The notes under the pieces: generated by a model
Seen by the model: only the letters and a program-made list of their open reading frames with translations
The model's database searches: none
What the model was told of the DNA's origin: nothing
Shown: piece by piece, positions 56,391 to 64,000 of the stretch
Layout of the letters: each line of letters begins with the position of its first letter
Position numbering within the stretch: the stretch's first letter is position 1
DNA from: an uncultured Trichococcus sp.
GTDB lineage: Bacteria > Bacillota > Bacilli > Lactobacillales > Aerococcaceae
Assembly (NCBI RefSeq): GCF_963663645.1
Contig: NZ_OY760503.1
Coordinates: 1,989,501-2,053,500 of the forward strand
Direction: 5' to 3'
Length of the DNA stretch: 64,000 bases
Made by a program: the position numbers and the translations under genes

Positions 56391-57608
56391 ATGAAAGCCT
56401 GTGGAGTAATCGCAGAATATAATCCTTTCCACAATGGGCATCGCTATCAATTGTCGGAAGCCAAGAGGATGACCAACAGCGATGTCATGGTTGTCGCAAT
56501 GAGCGGGAATTTTGTCCAAAGGGGCGCGCCCGCCCTGTTGGACAAATGGACGCGTGCGGAAATCGCTTTGCGGAACGGAGCGGATATTGTCGTGGAGATG
56601 CCCGTATTGGGAAGTGTGCAGTCCGCGGATCTGTTCGCGAAAGCAGGTATCCGCTTGTTGCAGGCGATGCAGTGCGATGCCTTTGCGTTCGGGGCTGAAG
56701 AAGGAACGGCGGAAGATTTCGTTTCGCACAGCCGCTTCTTGCGCGAACACGGAGCGGAAATCGATCGGATTTTTCAGACTTACCGAAATGATGGCAGAAC
56801 CTATGCTGCGCAACTGGAAACGGCCATTGCCGACGTCCTGCGCCCACAAGGTTCTGCCATTTCCTTTTCAACACCGAATAATCAGCTCGGGTTGGCGTAT
56901 GTCAAAGAAAACGAACAGTTCCCCGAACCGATGGAAACGGCCATCGTGCTCAGGCGAGGTGCCGGACACAACGACAGTGATGCTTTCGGACAAGAATTTG
57001 CAAGCGGGACCGCCATTCGCGAATGGGCGCTCCACCACGGAAAAGAAACCGAAAAGAGGGACATGGGCAGGTTTGCGCCGCAAGAGACCTTAGAGGCGCT
57101 GGAGAGGCGTCCTCTGCTTGATTGGGACCCTTACTGGGGGATGCTGCAATATCAGCTCATGCTGCTTTCGCTTGCGGAACTCCGCAACATCTATCAAGTT
57201 GAAGAAGGCATCGAATACAGGCTGAAAAAAGAGGCTGAGGATGCAGCTGATTTTATGGCCTTCATTCGGCGCATGAAAAACAAGCGCTGGACGTGGGCCC
57301 GGCTGCAACGGGTCTGTTCCTATATATTGTTGGGGATAACCAAAGCAGAAGCTGCTGCTTTTCAGGGAAAAGCGGATACTATCCGCTTGCTCGGATTTAC
57401 GGAGGCCGGAAGACGCTATCTGAACGCTTTGAAAAAAAACACGGAGACCCCGATCATCACGAAAGTGCGTGAGCCACACACAGCGGACTTGCAGTTGGAA
57501 ATCCGGAGTGACCGCATCTATCGTTTGGGGGGCATTCCGGTTTTGGAGGAACAGAATTTCACTCGCTCGCCCATTTATATCCGCAACGAGCCGAGGGATC
57601 AAGACTAA
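56391..57608 (+). CDS. tmcAL: tRNA(Met) cytidine acetate ligase TmcAL (YlbM)
   Basis: Makes N4-acetylcytidine at the tRNA-Met wobble position from acetate and ATP. The 405-aa nucleotidyltransferase-fold protein begins MKACGVIAEYNPFHNGH with the HxGH motif, then MSGNFVQRGAPALLDKW. ATG 56391 after AAAGGGGGCGCTTCG. Ends the ribosome/tRNA cluster. Confidence 0.94.
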   Translation: MKACGVIAEYNPFHNGHRYQLSEAKRMTNSDVMVVAMSGNFVQRGAPALLDKWTRAEIALRNGADIVVEMPVLGSVQSADLFAKAGIRLLQAMQCDAFAFGAEEGTAEDFVSHSRFLREHGAEIDRIFQTYRNDGRTYAAQLETAIADVLRPQGSAISFSTPNNQLGLAYVKENEQFPEPMETAIVLRRGAGHNDSDAFGQEFASGTAIREWALHHGKETEKRDMGRFAPQETLEALERRPLLDWDPYWGMLQYQLMLLSLAELRNIYQVEEGIEYRLKKEAEDAADFMAFIRRMKNKRWTWARLQRVCSYILLGITKAEAAAFQGKADTIRLLGFTEAGRRYLNALKKNTETPIITKVREPHTADLQLEIRSDRIYRLGGIPVLEEQNFTRSPIYIRNEPRDQD

Positions 57609-57654
57609 ATTAAAAAAATTAATGAAAACTTTAATGAAAAATCGCAAGAAGCGT

Positions 57655-57683
57655 TTGACTGGCCACAACCAAAGAAATATAAT
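57655..57683 (+). promoter_or_regulatory. Promoter of D-Asp ligase-racemase unit
   Basis: -35 TTGACT (57655-57660), 17-bp spacer, -10 TATAAT (57678-57683). Confidence 0.88.
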
Positions 57684-57746
57684 GGATAAGTTAATAGATG
57701 CTAGAGCCTTTAATGTTCGGTTCTAGGCACTAAGGAGGACAATCGA

Positions 57747-58964
57747 ATGAGCGAAGAAGCCAACTCCGTCAGTTTCGTTCCCGTAATCGTAGGGGGGAAC
57801 AGAGGAGCCTATAGTTTGGCGAGAGCTTTCTATGAAGCGTACCAAGTTAAAACGAATCTCATCAGCCCGATGATCATAGGCCCTATCGGCAATTCCCGCA
57901 TCATCAAGCATTACATCCAACCGGGAATCGATGACCTGGATCTTTTTTTTGAGACCATCCAACAAATCGGCCGCGACTATCCGAATATGAAAAAAATCAT
58001 CTTCGGGGCAGACGATCGCTATGCGGAGTTGTTGATCAGAACAAAGGACCGCTTCAGTGATGATTGGATCATTCCGTATGTGGATGAAGCTGTATTCCTG
58101 CGGGCGACAAACAAGGAAAGTTTTTACGCCATCTGTGAAAAAGCAGGCGTTCCATATCCGAAGACTGTAGTCATGGATGAGTTTTCACTGGACTTGCCGT
58201 TTGAATTTCCGATCATCATCAAGCCTTCGAATGCCATCATGTACCAGGGGCTGCATTTTGAAGGCAAAGAAAAAGTCTTCATCGGACGGGATGAAAAAGA
58301 TCTTGAACGCATCTATCATTTAGTGCGCGAAAACGGCTATACAGACAACCTGATCCTGCAGGAGTACGTGCCCGGCGATGACACCTATCTTGGCGTTGTA
58401 ACGGTCTACACATCGCCTCGGGATAAGGAAATCAAGCTTATTGCATTCGGCCATATACTCTTGGAAGACCATACGCCATCCGCCATCGGAAACCACCTGA
58501 CGATTTGGGCCAGGGAAGAGCAGAAGATTGTTGCTTCCGTTCAAAAACTGATTGCGGAAACCGAGTTTTATGGTTTTTCCAATTTTGACGTGAAGTACGA
58601 TAAGCGCAAAGATGACTATGTTTTCTTTGAGCTGAACGGGCGTCTGGGCGTCAGCAACTATTATGTTACCGCCAGCGGGAATAATGTCGCAAAATACTAT
58701 GTTGAAGATTACATCGCCAAGAAAAAACTAGGCCTGACCATCAACAAGAATGAAGCCTTATTCACTATGACGCCAAAGAACCTTTTGCTGAAGTACATCG
58801 AGTCCGATGTGTTGCGGAAAAAAGTAAAAGAGCTGTACAAAGAGGGGAAAGTAGTGCACCCTTTGGATGCGCCTTTTGAAGTCAGCCCGAAAAGAAAATT
58901 CTATGTGTTGGCTTCCAAATTCAATTATTACAAAAAATTCAGAGCGCATCCGCCAGAGGAATGA
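57747..58964 (+). CDS. aslA: ATP-grasp D-aspartate--peptidoglycan ligase
   Basis: 405-aa ATP-grasp enzyme resembling Enterococcus faecium Aslfm, which attaches D-Asp to the L-Lys side chain of the peptidoglycan precursor. Visible: PIIIKPSNAIMYQ (ATP-binding Lys), ILQEYVPGDDTYLG and VFFELNGRLGVSNYY (metal-binding Glu/Asn). ATG 57747 after TAAGGAGGACAATCG. An aspartate racemase gene follows at 41 bp, supporting D-Asp as substrate. Confidence 0.88.
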   Translation: MSEEANSVSFVPVIVGGNRGAYSLARAFYEAYQVKTNLISPMIIGPIGNSRIIKHYIQPGIDDLDLFFETIQQIGRDYPNMKKIIFGADDRYAELLIRTKDRFSDDWIIPYVDEAVFLRATNKESFYAICEKAGVPYPKTVVMDEFSLDLPFEFPIIIKPSNAIMYQGLHFEGKEKVFIGRDEKDLERIYHLVRENGYTDNLILQEYVPGDDTYLGVVTVYTSPRDKEIKLIAFGHILLEDHTPSAIGNHLTIWAREEQKIVASVQKLIAETEFYGFSNFDVKYDKRKDDYVFFELNGRLGVSNYYVTASGNNVAKYYVEDYIAKKKLGLTINKNEALFTMTPKNLLLKYIESDVLRKKVKELYKEGKVVHPLDAPFEVSPKRKFYVLASKFNYYKKFRAHPPEE

Positions 58965-59005
58965 TCTGATTCAAGAAACAAACGGGAAACGAGGGATGAG
59001 AAAGT

Positions 59006-59710
59006 ATGAAAAAATTTTTTGGTATTCTTGGAGGAATGGGAACGCTGGCGACGACCAACTTTCTCGTTGAAATGAATAAGCGTCATTTCCCCGAAAACGA
59101 CCAGGATTATTTCAATTACATTCTGATGAATCACGCTGATATTCCCGATCGTACGGAATATATTTTGGATCCGACCAAACCGAATCCGGTGGAAGCAGTG
59201 ATAGAAGATATTCATATGTTGAATCTTCTTCAACCAGAATTCATCATCATGCCCTGCAATACTATCCATTATTTCTTCGATGATATTCAAAAAGAAACGG
59301 CTATTCCGATTCTGAATATGATCGATCTTACGGTCGACTATATTGCGGAGCATTATGAAGGCGCAAAAAAAGTCGGATTATTTGCCACTGAGGGAACGCA
59401 TCAGAGCCGCATCTACGAAAATCGGCTTGTCGAGAAAGGCTACCAAGTGGTATTGCCGGACAGAGAATTACAAGACAAGATCAATAAAATGATTTATTAT
59501 TACATCAAAGAGAGATCACATTTATTTTTCCCTTTGTATTACGAAATTTTGGAAGATTTCAAAAATTGCGGTGCGGACATTGTGTTGTTGGGGTGCACGG
59601 AAGTTTCGTTGATGAACAGCGAAGATGAGGAACAACGCTATCCGGTCGTCGACGCGGAAAAGGTGCTTTTGGACAAAACAATCGCGTTGGCCAAAGAATT
59701 AAAAGCGTAA
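59006..59710 (+). CDS. racD: Aspartate/glutamate racemase family, probable aspartate racemase
   Basis: 234-aa PLP-independent racemase. Motifs FGILGGMGTLATTNF at the N-terminus, the first catalytic Cys in IIMPCNTIHYF and the second in VLLGCTEVSLM. Pairing with the D-Asp ligase indicates that it supplies D-Asp for the wall bridge. ATG 59006 after GAGGGATGAGAAAGT. Confidence 0.92.
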   Translation: MKKFFGILGGMGTLATTNFLVEMNKRHFPENDQDYFNYILMNHADIPDRTEYILDPTKPNPVEAVIEDIHMLNLLQPEFIIMPCNTIHYFFDDIQKETAIPILNMIDLTVDYIAEHYEGAKKVGLFATEGTHQSRIYENRLVEKGYQVVLPDRELQDKINKMIYYYIKERSHLFFPLYYEILEDFKNCGADIVLLGCTEVSLMNSEDEEQRYPVVDAEKVLLDKTIALAKELKA

Positions 59711-59747
59711 AAAAACGTTTTCCTTTTTGGATGTAAAGGAAAATACA

Positions 59748-59776
59748 TTGACAAAGGTTTTTTTCACTAGTATAAT
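59748..59776 (+). promoter_or_regulatory. Consensus promoter of yceD-rpmF
   Basis: -35 TTGACA (59748-59753), 17-bp spacer, -10 TATAAT (59771-59776), a perfect consensus, as expected for a ribosomal protein operon. Confidence 0.95.
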
Positions 59777-59804
59777 TCAATTTGTTATTTTAGGGGTGAT
59801 GGAA

Positions 59805-60362
59805 ATGAAGTGGCCATTAAAAGAATTACAAGAACATCGTGGTGAACCGTACTATTTCTCTCGGACGATAGACCGGGAAAGTTCATTGATGCAAAGAAAT
59901 AATGAGATCAAGGCAGTGTCGCCGATTAAGGCGGAAGGTTTCTTATTATACGAAAATCATTCTGTGCTTGCCAATTTCCGAATCGATTTAACGATTACCC
60001 TGCCTTCGTCAAGGTCGTTGGAATTAGTTGATGTACCCTTGCAAATAGCAATCGAAGAAGTGTACACTGAAAGTGAATCACTCTATCTCGAGCAGGATAA
60101 TCCCGCGGAAGTCGTGTTGCCGCTTGAAGGCGATGAAGTGAATCTAGTCCCCGCTATCGAGGACAACATTCTTCTGAATCTGCCTCTACAAGTATTCACG
60201 CCGGAAGAGATGGTGTCCGAGGAAATGCCTAGTGGCGCTGAATGGGAAGTTGTTTCCGAAGAATCTTTCGCAAGAAAGAGACAAGAGGAAAAGACTGATC
60301 AGATCGATCCGCGATTAGCTGGTCTGAAGGCCCTGTTAGAAGACGAAGAAAAAACAGAGTGA
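59805..60362 (+). CDS. YceD/DUF177 family protein
   Basis: 185-aa YceD (YlbN in Bacillus) protein, conserved next to rpmF and linked to 23S rRNA maturation in other bacteria. The C-terminus has the typical DPRLAGLKALL. ATG 59805 (MKWPLKELQE) has the best spacing from TAGGGGTG; ATG 59799 nearly touches it. The longer open frame would run into the promoter. Confidence 0.9.
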   Translation: MKWPLKELQEHRGEPYYFSRTIDRESSLMQRNNEIKAVSPIKAEGFLLYENHSVLANFRIDLTITLPSSRSLELVDVPLQIAIEEVYTESESLYLEQDNPAEVVLPLEGDEVNLVPAIEDNILLNLPLQVFTPEEMVSEEMPSGAEWEVVSEESFARKRQEEKTDQIDPRLAGLKALLEDEEKTE

Positions 60363-60421
60363 AATTTTTGACGCTGATTTTTTAAATAAATACAGCGATT
60401 AATACAGGGAGGTGTAAGGAA

Positions 60422-60601
60422 ATGGCAGTACCTAAAAGAAGAACATCTAAAGCAAGAAAAGCAAAAAGACGTACACATTACAAGTTAGCGATCCCAGGCT
60501 TGAACGCATGCCCTAACTGTGGCGAATTGAAAAAGAGCCACCACGTTTGCGCATCATGCGGTTACTATGATGGAGAAGCAGTTGTTGAAAAACAAAACTA
60601 A
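60422..60601 (+). CDS. rpmF: 50S ribosomal protein L32
   Basis: 59-aa L32 starting [19 protein letters not shown], with a zinc ribbon CPNCG ... CASCG, so the zinc-binding form. ATG 60422 after GGGAGGTGTAAGGAA. Encoded 59 bp after yceD, the conserved pair. Confidence 0.96.
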   Translation: MAVPKRRTSKARKAKRRTHYKLAIPGLNACPNCGELKKSHHVCASCGYYDGEAVVEKQN

Positions 60602-60623
60602 TCACGAAATGCCATCCGCAATT

Positions 60624-60660
60624 CCAGTCAGCAGAATGAAATTTCTGCTGGCTTTTTTTG
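60624..60660 (+). terminator. Terminator after rpmF
   Basis: CCAG..CAGCAGAA / TTTCTGCTGG with short loop, then CTTTTTTTG. Confidence 0.9.
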
Positions 60661-60751
60661 TTCTCATTTTTCAGGGAGGCATAATTTTCCGGAATGAGGT
60701 AAAATGTGGGTATGCGGCATGGACGCCATATTTTTGCAAAGGAGCGTTGGG

Positions 60752-61129
60752 ATGCAAAACTTCCACTATTTTGAAATTCTGTTGTATGTTTTTCCGATTT
60801 TAGAAATCATTCTGATCAATAAATTTTTCAGGCCGTATCTCAGGTACAAGCAAATCATCCAATTGACGGTTGCGGATGTCGTTTTGCCATTTTTGTTCGT
60901 AGGCATCCATCTGCTGAGTGTCTACAGTTTGACGTATTCGCTGTTGCCGCATTTTTTGCTGGCGGCCTGCGTGGTCGGCCTGCTGCAGACGCTGTATTTC
61001 GACAAAAGCAAAAAGATCCGCCAGCCGAAGCGGTTTTATCGTTATTTCATTAAAATACTGTTTTTGATGGCGCTGCTTTTTTACTATCTGTTGGTGATGC
61101 TGCGCATTTATTTCCTCGTAAGGGGATAG
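60752..61129 (+). CDS. DUF3397 family membrane protein
   Basis: 125-aa protein with about four hydrophobic segments (8-25, 35-55, 62-80, 100-122) and a basic loop KSKKIRQPKRFYR. Members lie upstream of mraZ in many Lactobacillales. ATG 60752 after AAAGGAGCG. Function unknown. Confidence 0.8.
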   Translation: MQNFHYFEILLYVFPILEIILINKFFRPYLRYKQIIQLTVADVVLPFLFVGIHLLSVYSLTYSLLPHFLLAACVVGLLQTLYFDKSKKIRQPKRFYRYFIKILFLMALLFYYLLVMLRIYFLVRG

Positions 61130-61159
61130 TCCTAAAAGCGAAGAAGGGGGGCAAATATC

Positions 61160-62203
61160 ATGAAAGTATTATTGTACTCTGAAGGCATGAAATACATCGG
61201 GAAATCCGGGTTAGGCAGAGCAATCGAGCACCAGAAAAAAGCGCTCACGCTGGAAGGAATAGCTTTTACGACAGACTACCGGGATGATTTTGATCTGATG
61301 CACATCAATACCTACTTCGGCCAATCCTATCGTCTGTTGCATAAAGTCAAAAAGCAGGGGAAACCGATCGTTTACCATGCCCACTCCACGGAGGAGGACT
61401 TCCGGAATTCCTTTATCTTCTCCAATGCCGCTGCGCCGCTGTTCAGCAAGTGGATTCTGCACTGCTACAGCCATGGGGATGTTGTCTTGACGCCGACCCC
61501 TTATTCCAAGCATTTGCTGCAGAAGGCGGGGTTGGAACAACCGATTATACCGATTTCGAACGGAATCGACTTGTCGTTTTACCAAGCGACTGCGGAAATG
61601 GGCGCGTCATTCCGCAAAAAATATGGATATACAGCAGCAGACAAGGTCGTCATGTCTGTCGGCCTTTACATCAAGCGGAAAGGGATCCTTGATTTCGTTG
61701 CCTTAGCCAAGGCGCTGCCTGCTTACCAGTTCATCTGGTTCGGGTACTTGAACCTCCACCAAGTTCCGCGGGAAATCCGTGAAGCCGTGGAGACGAAATT
61801 GCCCAATCTGCAATTTGCCGGTTATGTGGCTCCTGATGAGCTCCGGAACGCATACTGTGGTGCTGATTTGTTTTTCTTTCCAACTTACGAAGAAACGGAA
61901 GGAATCGTCCTTTTGGAGGCACTCGCCATGGGGCAGGAGATCCTGATCCGGGATATACCGATCTATGAGGATGATCTGCTCGATGGCAAACACGTCTACA
62001 AAGGCAAAACGAATGACGATTTCCGAAGGTTGATCAGCGGCATTCTGGAGGGGGACCTGCCTTCTTTGAAGGCTGCAGGACAGGATCATATACACCAGAA
62101 GGATCTCAGCTACATTGGTTCTGAATTGCGGCGTGCTTACGAAACGGCCATCCGGTTGCATAAGGCGGATAATGGGGAGATATCGGTTCCGGGGACAAAA
62201 TGA
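61160..62203 (+). CDS. bgsA: Glycosyltransferase family 4, BgsA-like (diglucosyl-diacylglycerol synthase)
   Basis: 347-aa GT-B glycosyltransferase. Its N-terminus (MKVLLYSEGMKYIGKSGLGRA), VYHAHSTEEDFRNSF and ISNGIDLSFYQ resemble Enterococcus BgsA, which adds the second glucose to monoglucosyl-diacylglycerol. The C-terminal donor motif is in YEETEGIVLLEALAMG. ATG 61160 after AAGAAGGGGGGCAAATATC. Assignment of sugar and acceptor is by family resemblance. Confidence 0.83.
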   Translation: MKVLLYSEGMKYIGKSGLGRAIEHQKKALTLEGIAFTTDYRDDFDLMHINTYFGQSYRLLHKVKKQGKPIVYHAHSTEEDFRNSFIFSNAAAPLFSKWILHCYSHGDVVLTPTPYSKHLLQKAGLEQPIIPISNGIDLSFYQATAEMGASFRKKYGYTAADKVVMSVGLYIKRKGILDFVALAKALPAYQFIWFGYLNLHQVPREIREAVETKLPNLQFAGYVAPDELRNAYCGADLFFFPTYEETEGIVLLEALAMGQEILIRDIPIYEDDLLDGKHVYKGKTNDDFRRLISGILEGDLPSLKAAGQDHIHQKDLSYIGSELRRAYETAIRLHKADNGEISVPGTK

Positions 62204-62329
62204 TTTTTTGGGAAAGGTCCCCACTTTCGACAGGTTTTGTTAAAAACGGCTGGTCGGAACCAACTTATTCCGTGTGAGGCTTGTGATATCCCATCCTTGC
62301 GCCTAGCAAAATGACAGATGATAACTAAA

Positions 62330-62373
62330 AACAAATTGGTTTCGATAAATAATCGAAATCAATTTGTTTTTTT
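62330..62373 (+). terminator. Terminator before mraZ
   Basis: Stem AACAAATTG.TTTCGAT / ATCGAAA.CAATTTGTT with a 5-nt loop and a run of T. It isolates the dcw cluster from the upstream gene. The preceding 62204-62329 holds only weak hairpins (e.g. CGGAA/TTCCG). Confidence 0.9.
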
Positions 62374-62393
62374 TATGAATTGTTCGGGAAAAT

Positions 62394-62423
62394 GTGGTAG
62401 AAAGTGGGGGGATGTGGTAGACT
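62394..62423 (+). promoter_or_regulatory. MraZ-binding boxes
   Basis: Three direct repeats with exact 10-bp phasing: GTGGTAGAAA, GTGGGGGGAT, GTGGTAGACT (62394, 62404, 62414), the arrangement known for MraZ operators (TGG-type repeats one helical turn apart). They lie 35 bp before mraZ and predict autorepression of the dcw operon. Confidence 0.88.
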
Positions 62424-62457
62424 GAAAACATATTTGAAGGTGGGGGCGAGTGTCTTT

Positions 62458-62889
62458 ATGTTGATGGGCGAATTCAAACACAATGTAGACGCGAAAGGCA
62501 GATTGATCATGCCCGCAAAATTTCGTGAGGAATTAGGCGATACGTTCATCATCACCCGTGGACTGGACGGCTGTTTGTTCGGCTATCCGTTGAGCCAATG
62601 GGAGCTGCTCCAAGAAAAATTGAAACAGCTGCCCCTTGCCAAAAAAGATGCGCGTGCTTTTACCCGTTTTTTCTATTCAGCCGCTACAGAAGCCGAATTG
62701 GATAAACAAGGGCGCATCAATATCCCTCAAACATTATTGGATTATGCGAAAATTGAAAAAGAATGTCGAATTGTCGGTGTGGCCGACCGTATAGAAATAT
62801 GGAGCAACGAGAAGTGGGAAGAATTTGCTGAAGAGGCTGCTGAAAACTTCGAAGATATTGCTGAAACGATGATCGACTTTGGATTGTAG
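62458..62889 (+). CDS. mraZ: Transcriptional regulator MraZ
   Basis: 143-aa dcw-operon regulator with two AbrB-like half domains, [16 protein letters not shown] and [15 protein letters not shown]. Start ATG 62458 ([14 protein letters not shown]) follows GAAGGTGGGGGCGAG; the longer open frame is not needed. rsmH follows after 8 bp. Confidence 0.97.
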   Translation: MLMGEFKHNVDAKGRLIMPAKFREELGDTFIITRGLDGCLFGYPLSQWELLQEKLKQLPLAKKDARAFTRFFYSAATEAELDKQGRINIPQTLLDYAKIEKECRIVGVADRIEIWSNEKWEEFAEEAAENFEDIAETMIDFGL

Positions 62890-62897
62890 GTGCAGAA

Positions 62898-63848
62898 ATG
62901 GAAAAATTTGAACATTATAGCGTGTTGCTGAACGAGTCCATCGATGGTTTGAACATCAAACCGGATGGTATCTATGTCGATTGTACTTTAGGCGGTGCCG
63001 GACACAGCAGCGTGATTTTATCAAAATTAAATGAAAATGGGCATCTGTATGCCTTTGACCAAGACCGTATCGCCATCGGAAATGCGGAAGCAGCATTGGC
63101 GACTTATATCGAAAAAGGCATGGTGACGCTCATCAAGGCTAATTTTCGGAATATCAAAGAAGAACTGGAAAACCGCGGCGTTTTTGGCGTAGACGGCATC
63201 CTGTACGATCTGGGAGTTTCCTCCCCGCAATTGGATCAGGCCGAACGAGGGTTCAGTTACCGTTATGATGCACCACTCGACATGCGCATGGACCAAGAGC
63301 AGGAATTGACGGCCCGCGTTATTGTTAACGAGTGGCCTTTTGCTGAATTGGTGAAGATTTTTTATCGTTATGGCGAAGAAAAATTTTCAAAACAGATAGC
63401 CCGCAAAATCGAAAACATCAGAGAAACCCAACCGATCGAAACGACCGGTGAACTGGTCGAAATCATCAAAGACTGCATTCCGGCACCGGCCAGAAGAAAA
63501 GGCGGACATCCGGCTAAGCGCATTTTCCAAGCTTTGCGCATCGCCGTCAACGACGAATTATCCGCTGTTGAAGATTCGATAGAAGATGGTTTGAAGATGC
63601 TGAACGTCGGAGGACGCATGAGCGTCATTTCCTTCCAATCGTTGGAGGACCGGATCGTTAAAGTCCTTTTCAAAGAAGCCAGTTCGAAAGAGGAAACTTT
63701 GCCTCTGTTGCCTATTCTTCCCGAGGAATATGAAGCGGACTACAAGTTGATCAGCCGAAAACCGATCATGCCCAATGAGGCGGAATTGAGTGAGAATTCG
63801 CGTTCTCAAAGTGCGAAATTGCGTGTCATCGAAAGAGTCAAGAAATAA
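62898..63848 (+). CDS. rsmH: 16S rRNA (cytosine(1402)-N(4))-methyltransferase RsmH
   Basis: SAM-dependent methyltransferase (316 aa) that modifies C1402 of 16S rRNA. Starts [18 protein letters not shown]; motif [13 protein letters not shown], then [11 protein letters not shown] and [14 protein letters not shown]. Second gene of the dcw cluster. Confidence 0.97.
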   Translation: MEKFEHYSVLLNESIDGLNIKPDGIYVDCTLGGAGHSSVILSKLNENGHLYAFDQDRIAIGNAEAALATYIEKGMVTLIKANFRNIKEELENRGVFGVDGILYDLGVSSPQLDQAERGFSYRYDAPLDMRMDQEQELTARVIVNEWPFAELVKIFYRYGEEKFSKQIARKIENIRETQPIETTGELVEIIKDCIPAPARRKGGHPAKRIFQALRIAVNDELSAVEDSIEDGLKMLNVGGRMSVISFQSLEDRIVKVLFKEASSKEETLPLLPILPEEYEADYKLISRKPIMPNEAELSENSRSQSAKLRVIERVKK

Positions 63849-63943
63849 CAGGAGCACAGCAGCTCTGTAACTAAAGATCATCAGTCGGAACCAATAAACT
63901 GTGCCTGAGCCGCACGGTTTATTTCGGGGGAGGAGAGGATTAA
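63849..63943 (+). other. rsmH-ftsL gap with a hairpin
   Basis: 95-bp gap containing AATAAAC.GTGC / GCAC.GTTTATT (about 63890-63924) and a small GAGC/GCTC hairpin. No T run follows, so it is not a standard terminator. Confidence 0.4.
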
Positions 63944-64000
63944 GTGGCATTACCTGAGTATAGGGCGGCGATAGCAGAACCGACGCTGCCGAAAGAACTG
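63944..64000 (+). CDS. ftsL: Probable cell division protein FtsL (start only)
   Basis: The frame from GTG 63944 (after GGAGGAGAGGATTAA) is open to the window edge: 19 codons, MALPEYRAAIAEPTLPKEL. The identity rests on position directly after rsmH in the dcw cluster; the membrane segment that would confirm FtsL is beyond the window. Confidence 0.6.
   Translation, partial: MALPEYRAAIAEPTLPKEL

Overview
The window looks like core chromosome of a low-to-mid G+C Firmicute of the order Lactobacillales. Gene order is Bacillus-like (polA-mutM-coaE-nrdR-dnaB-dnaI-thrS-infC; spx-mecA-coiA-pepF-spxH; yjbK//relQ-nadK; yqeG-yqeH-yhbY-nadD-yqeK-rsfS; mraZ-rsmH). Several genes are typical of lactic acid bacteria: ClpE with CtsR boxes, a DUF1827 gene, a water-forming NADH oxidase, BgsA/BgsB-type glycolipid glucosyltransferases and a D-aspartate ligase/racemase pair. 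That pair predicts an L-Lys-D-Asp peptidoglycan bridge, which together with the codon and G+C character suggests Carnobacteriaceae near Trichococcus (an inference, not proven here). No rRNA, tRNA, prophage, CRISPR array or complete insertion sequence was seen.

Layout. 1-7.1 kb: DNA repair, CoA synthesis, ribonucleotide reductase control and replication initiation (polA is cut by the left edge). 7.1-9.7 kb: a repeat element, then a T-box leader and thrS. 9.9-13.4 kb: an M20 amidohydrolase and a folate cluster folE-folP-folB-folK. 13.4-14.8 kb: L20-type leader and infC-rpmI-rplT. 14.9-20.6 kb: M42 peptidase, a porphyrinogen-oxidase-like flavoprotein, MBL hydrolase, lipoate ligase, trpS. 21-30.2 kb: Spx/MecA/SpxH proteolysis-stress genes, coiA, pepF, CYTH protein, RelQ, NAD kinase, hydroxyacid dehydrogenase. 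30.5-41.1 kb: RluD-like synthase, mgtE, GNAT, M42 peptidase, AI-2E-type exporter, NADH oxidase, CNNM-type transporter, RF3. 41.2-46.2 kb: DUF1827, clpE, ptsHI. 46.4-51.6 kb: BgsB-like glycosyltransferase, dehydrogenase, YkuJ, hom-thrB. 51.9-57.6 kb: the yqeG-to-tmcAL ribosome assembly/NAD/tRNA cluster. 57.7-64 kb: D-Asp ligase and racemase, yceD-rpmF, DUF3397, BgsA-like enzyme, and the start of the dcw cell-division cluster (mraZ, rsmH, start of ftsL).

The most unusual content is intergenic. One family of about 260-305 bp elements occurs three times (7131, 25547, 39187), with a decayed end at 19593. Each has imperfect terminal inverted repeats, internal hairpins and a terminator-like right end. 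The copies are modular: an internal hairpin cassette is swapped in one copy and stands alone at 33003 with compensatory base changes. A second small family (32911, 51608) keeps its flanks but has different, still self-complementary stems. One copy of the first family lies between a good promoter and prfC, so it could act as an attenuator. Two further unassigned structured regions are at 48663-48730 and 30400-30462.

Other regulatory signals read directly: a threonine T-box, the L20 leader with a probable ATA start for infC, CtsR boxes at clpE, 10-bp-phased MraZ boxes at mraZ, and many intrinsic terminators that mark transcription units.
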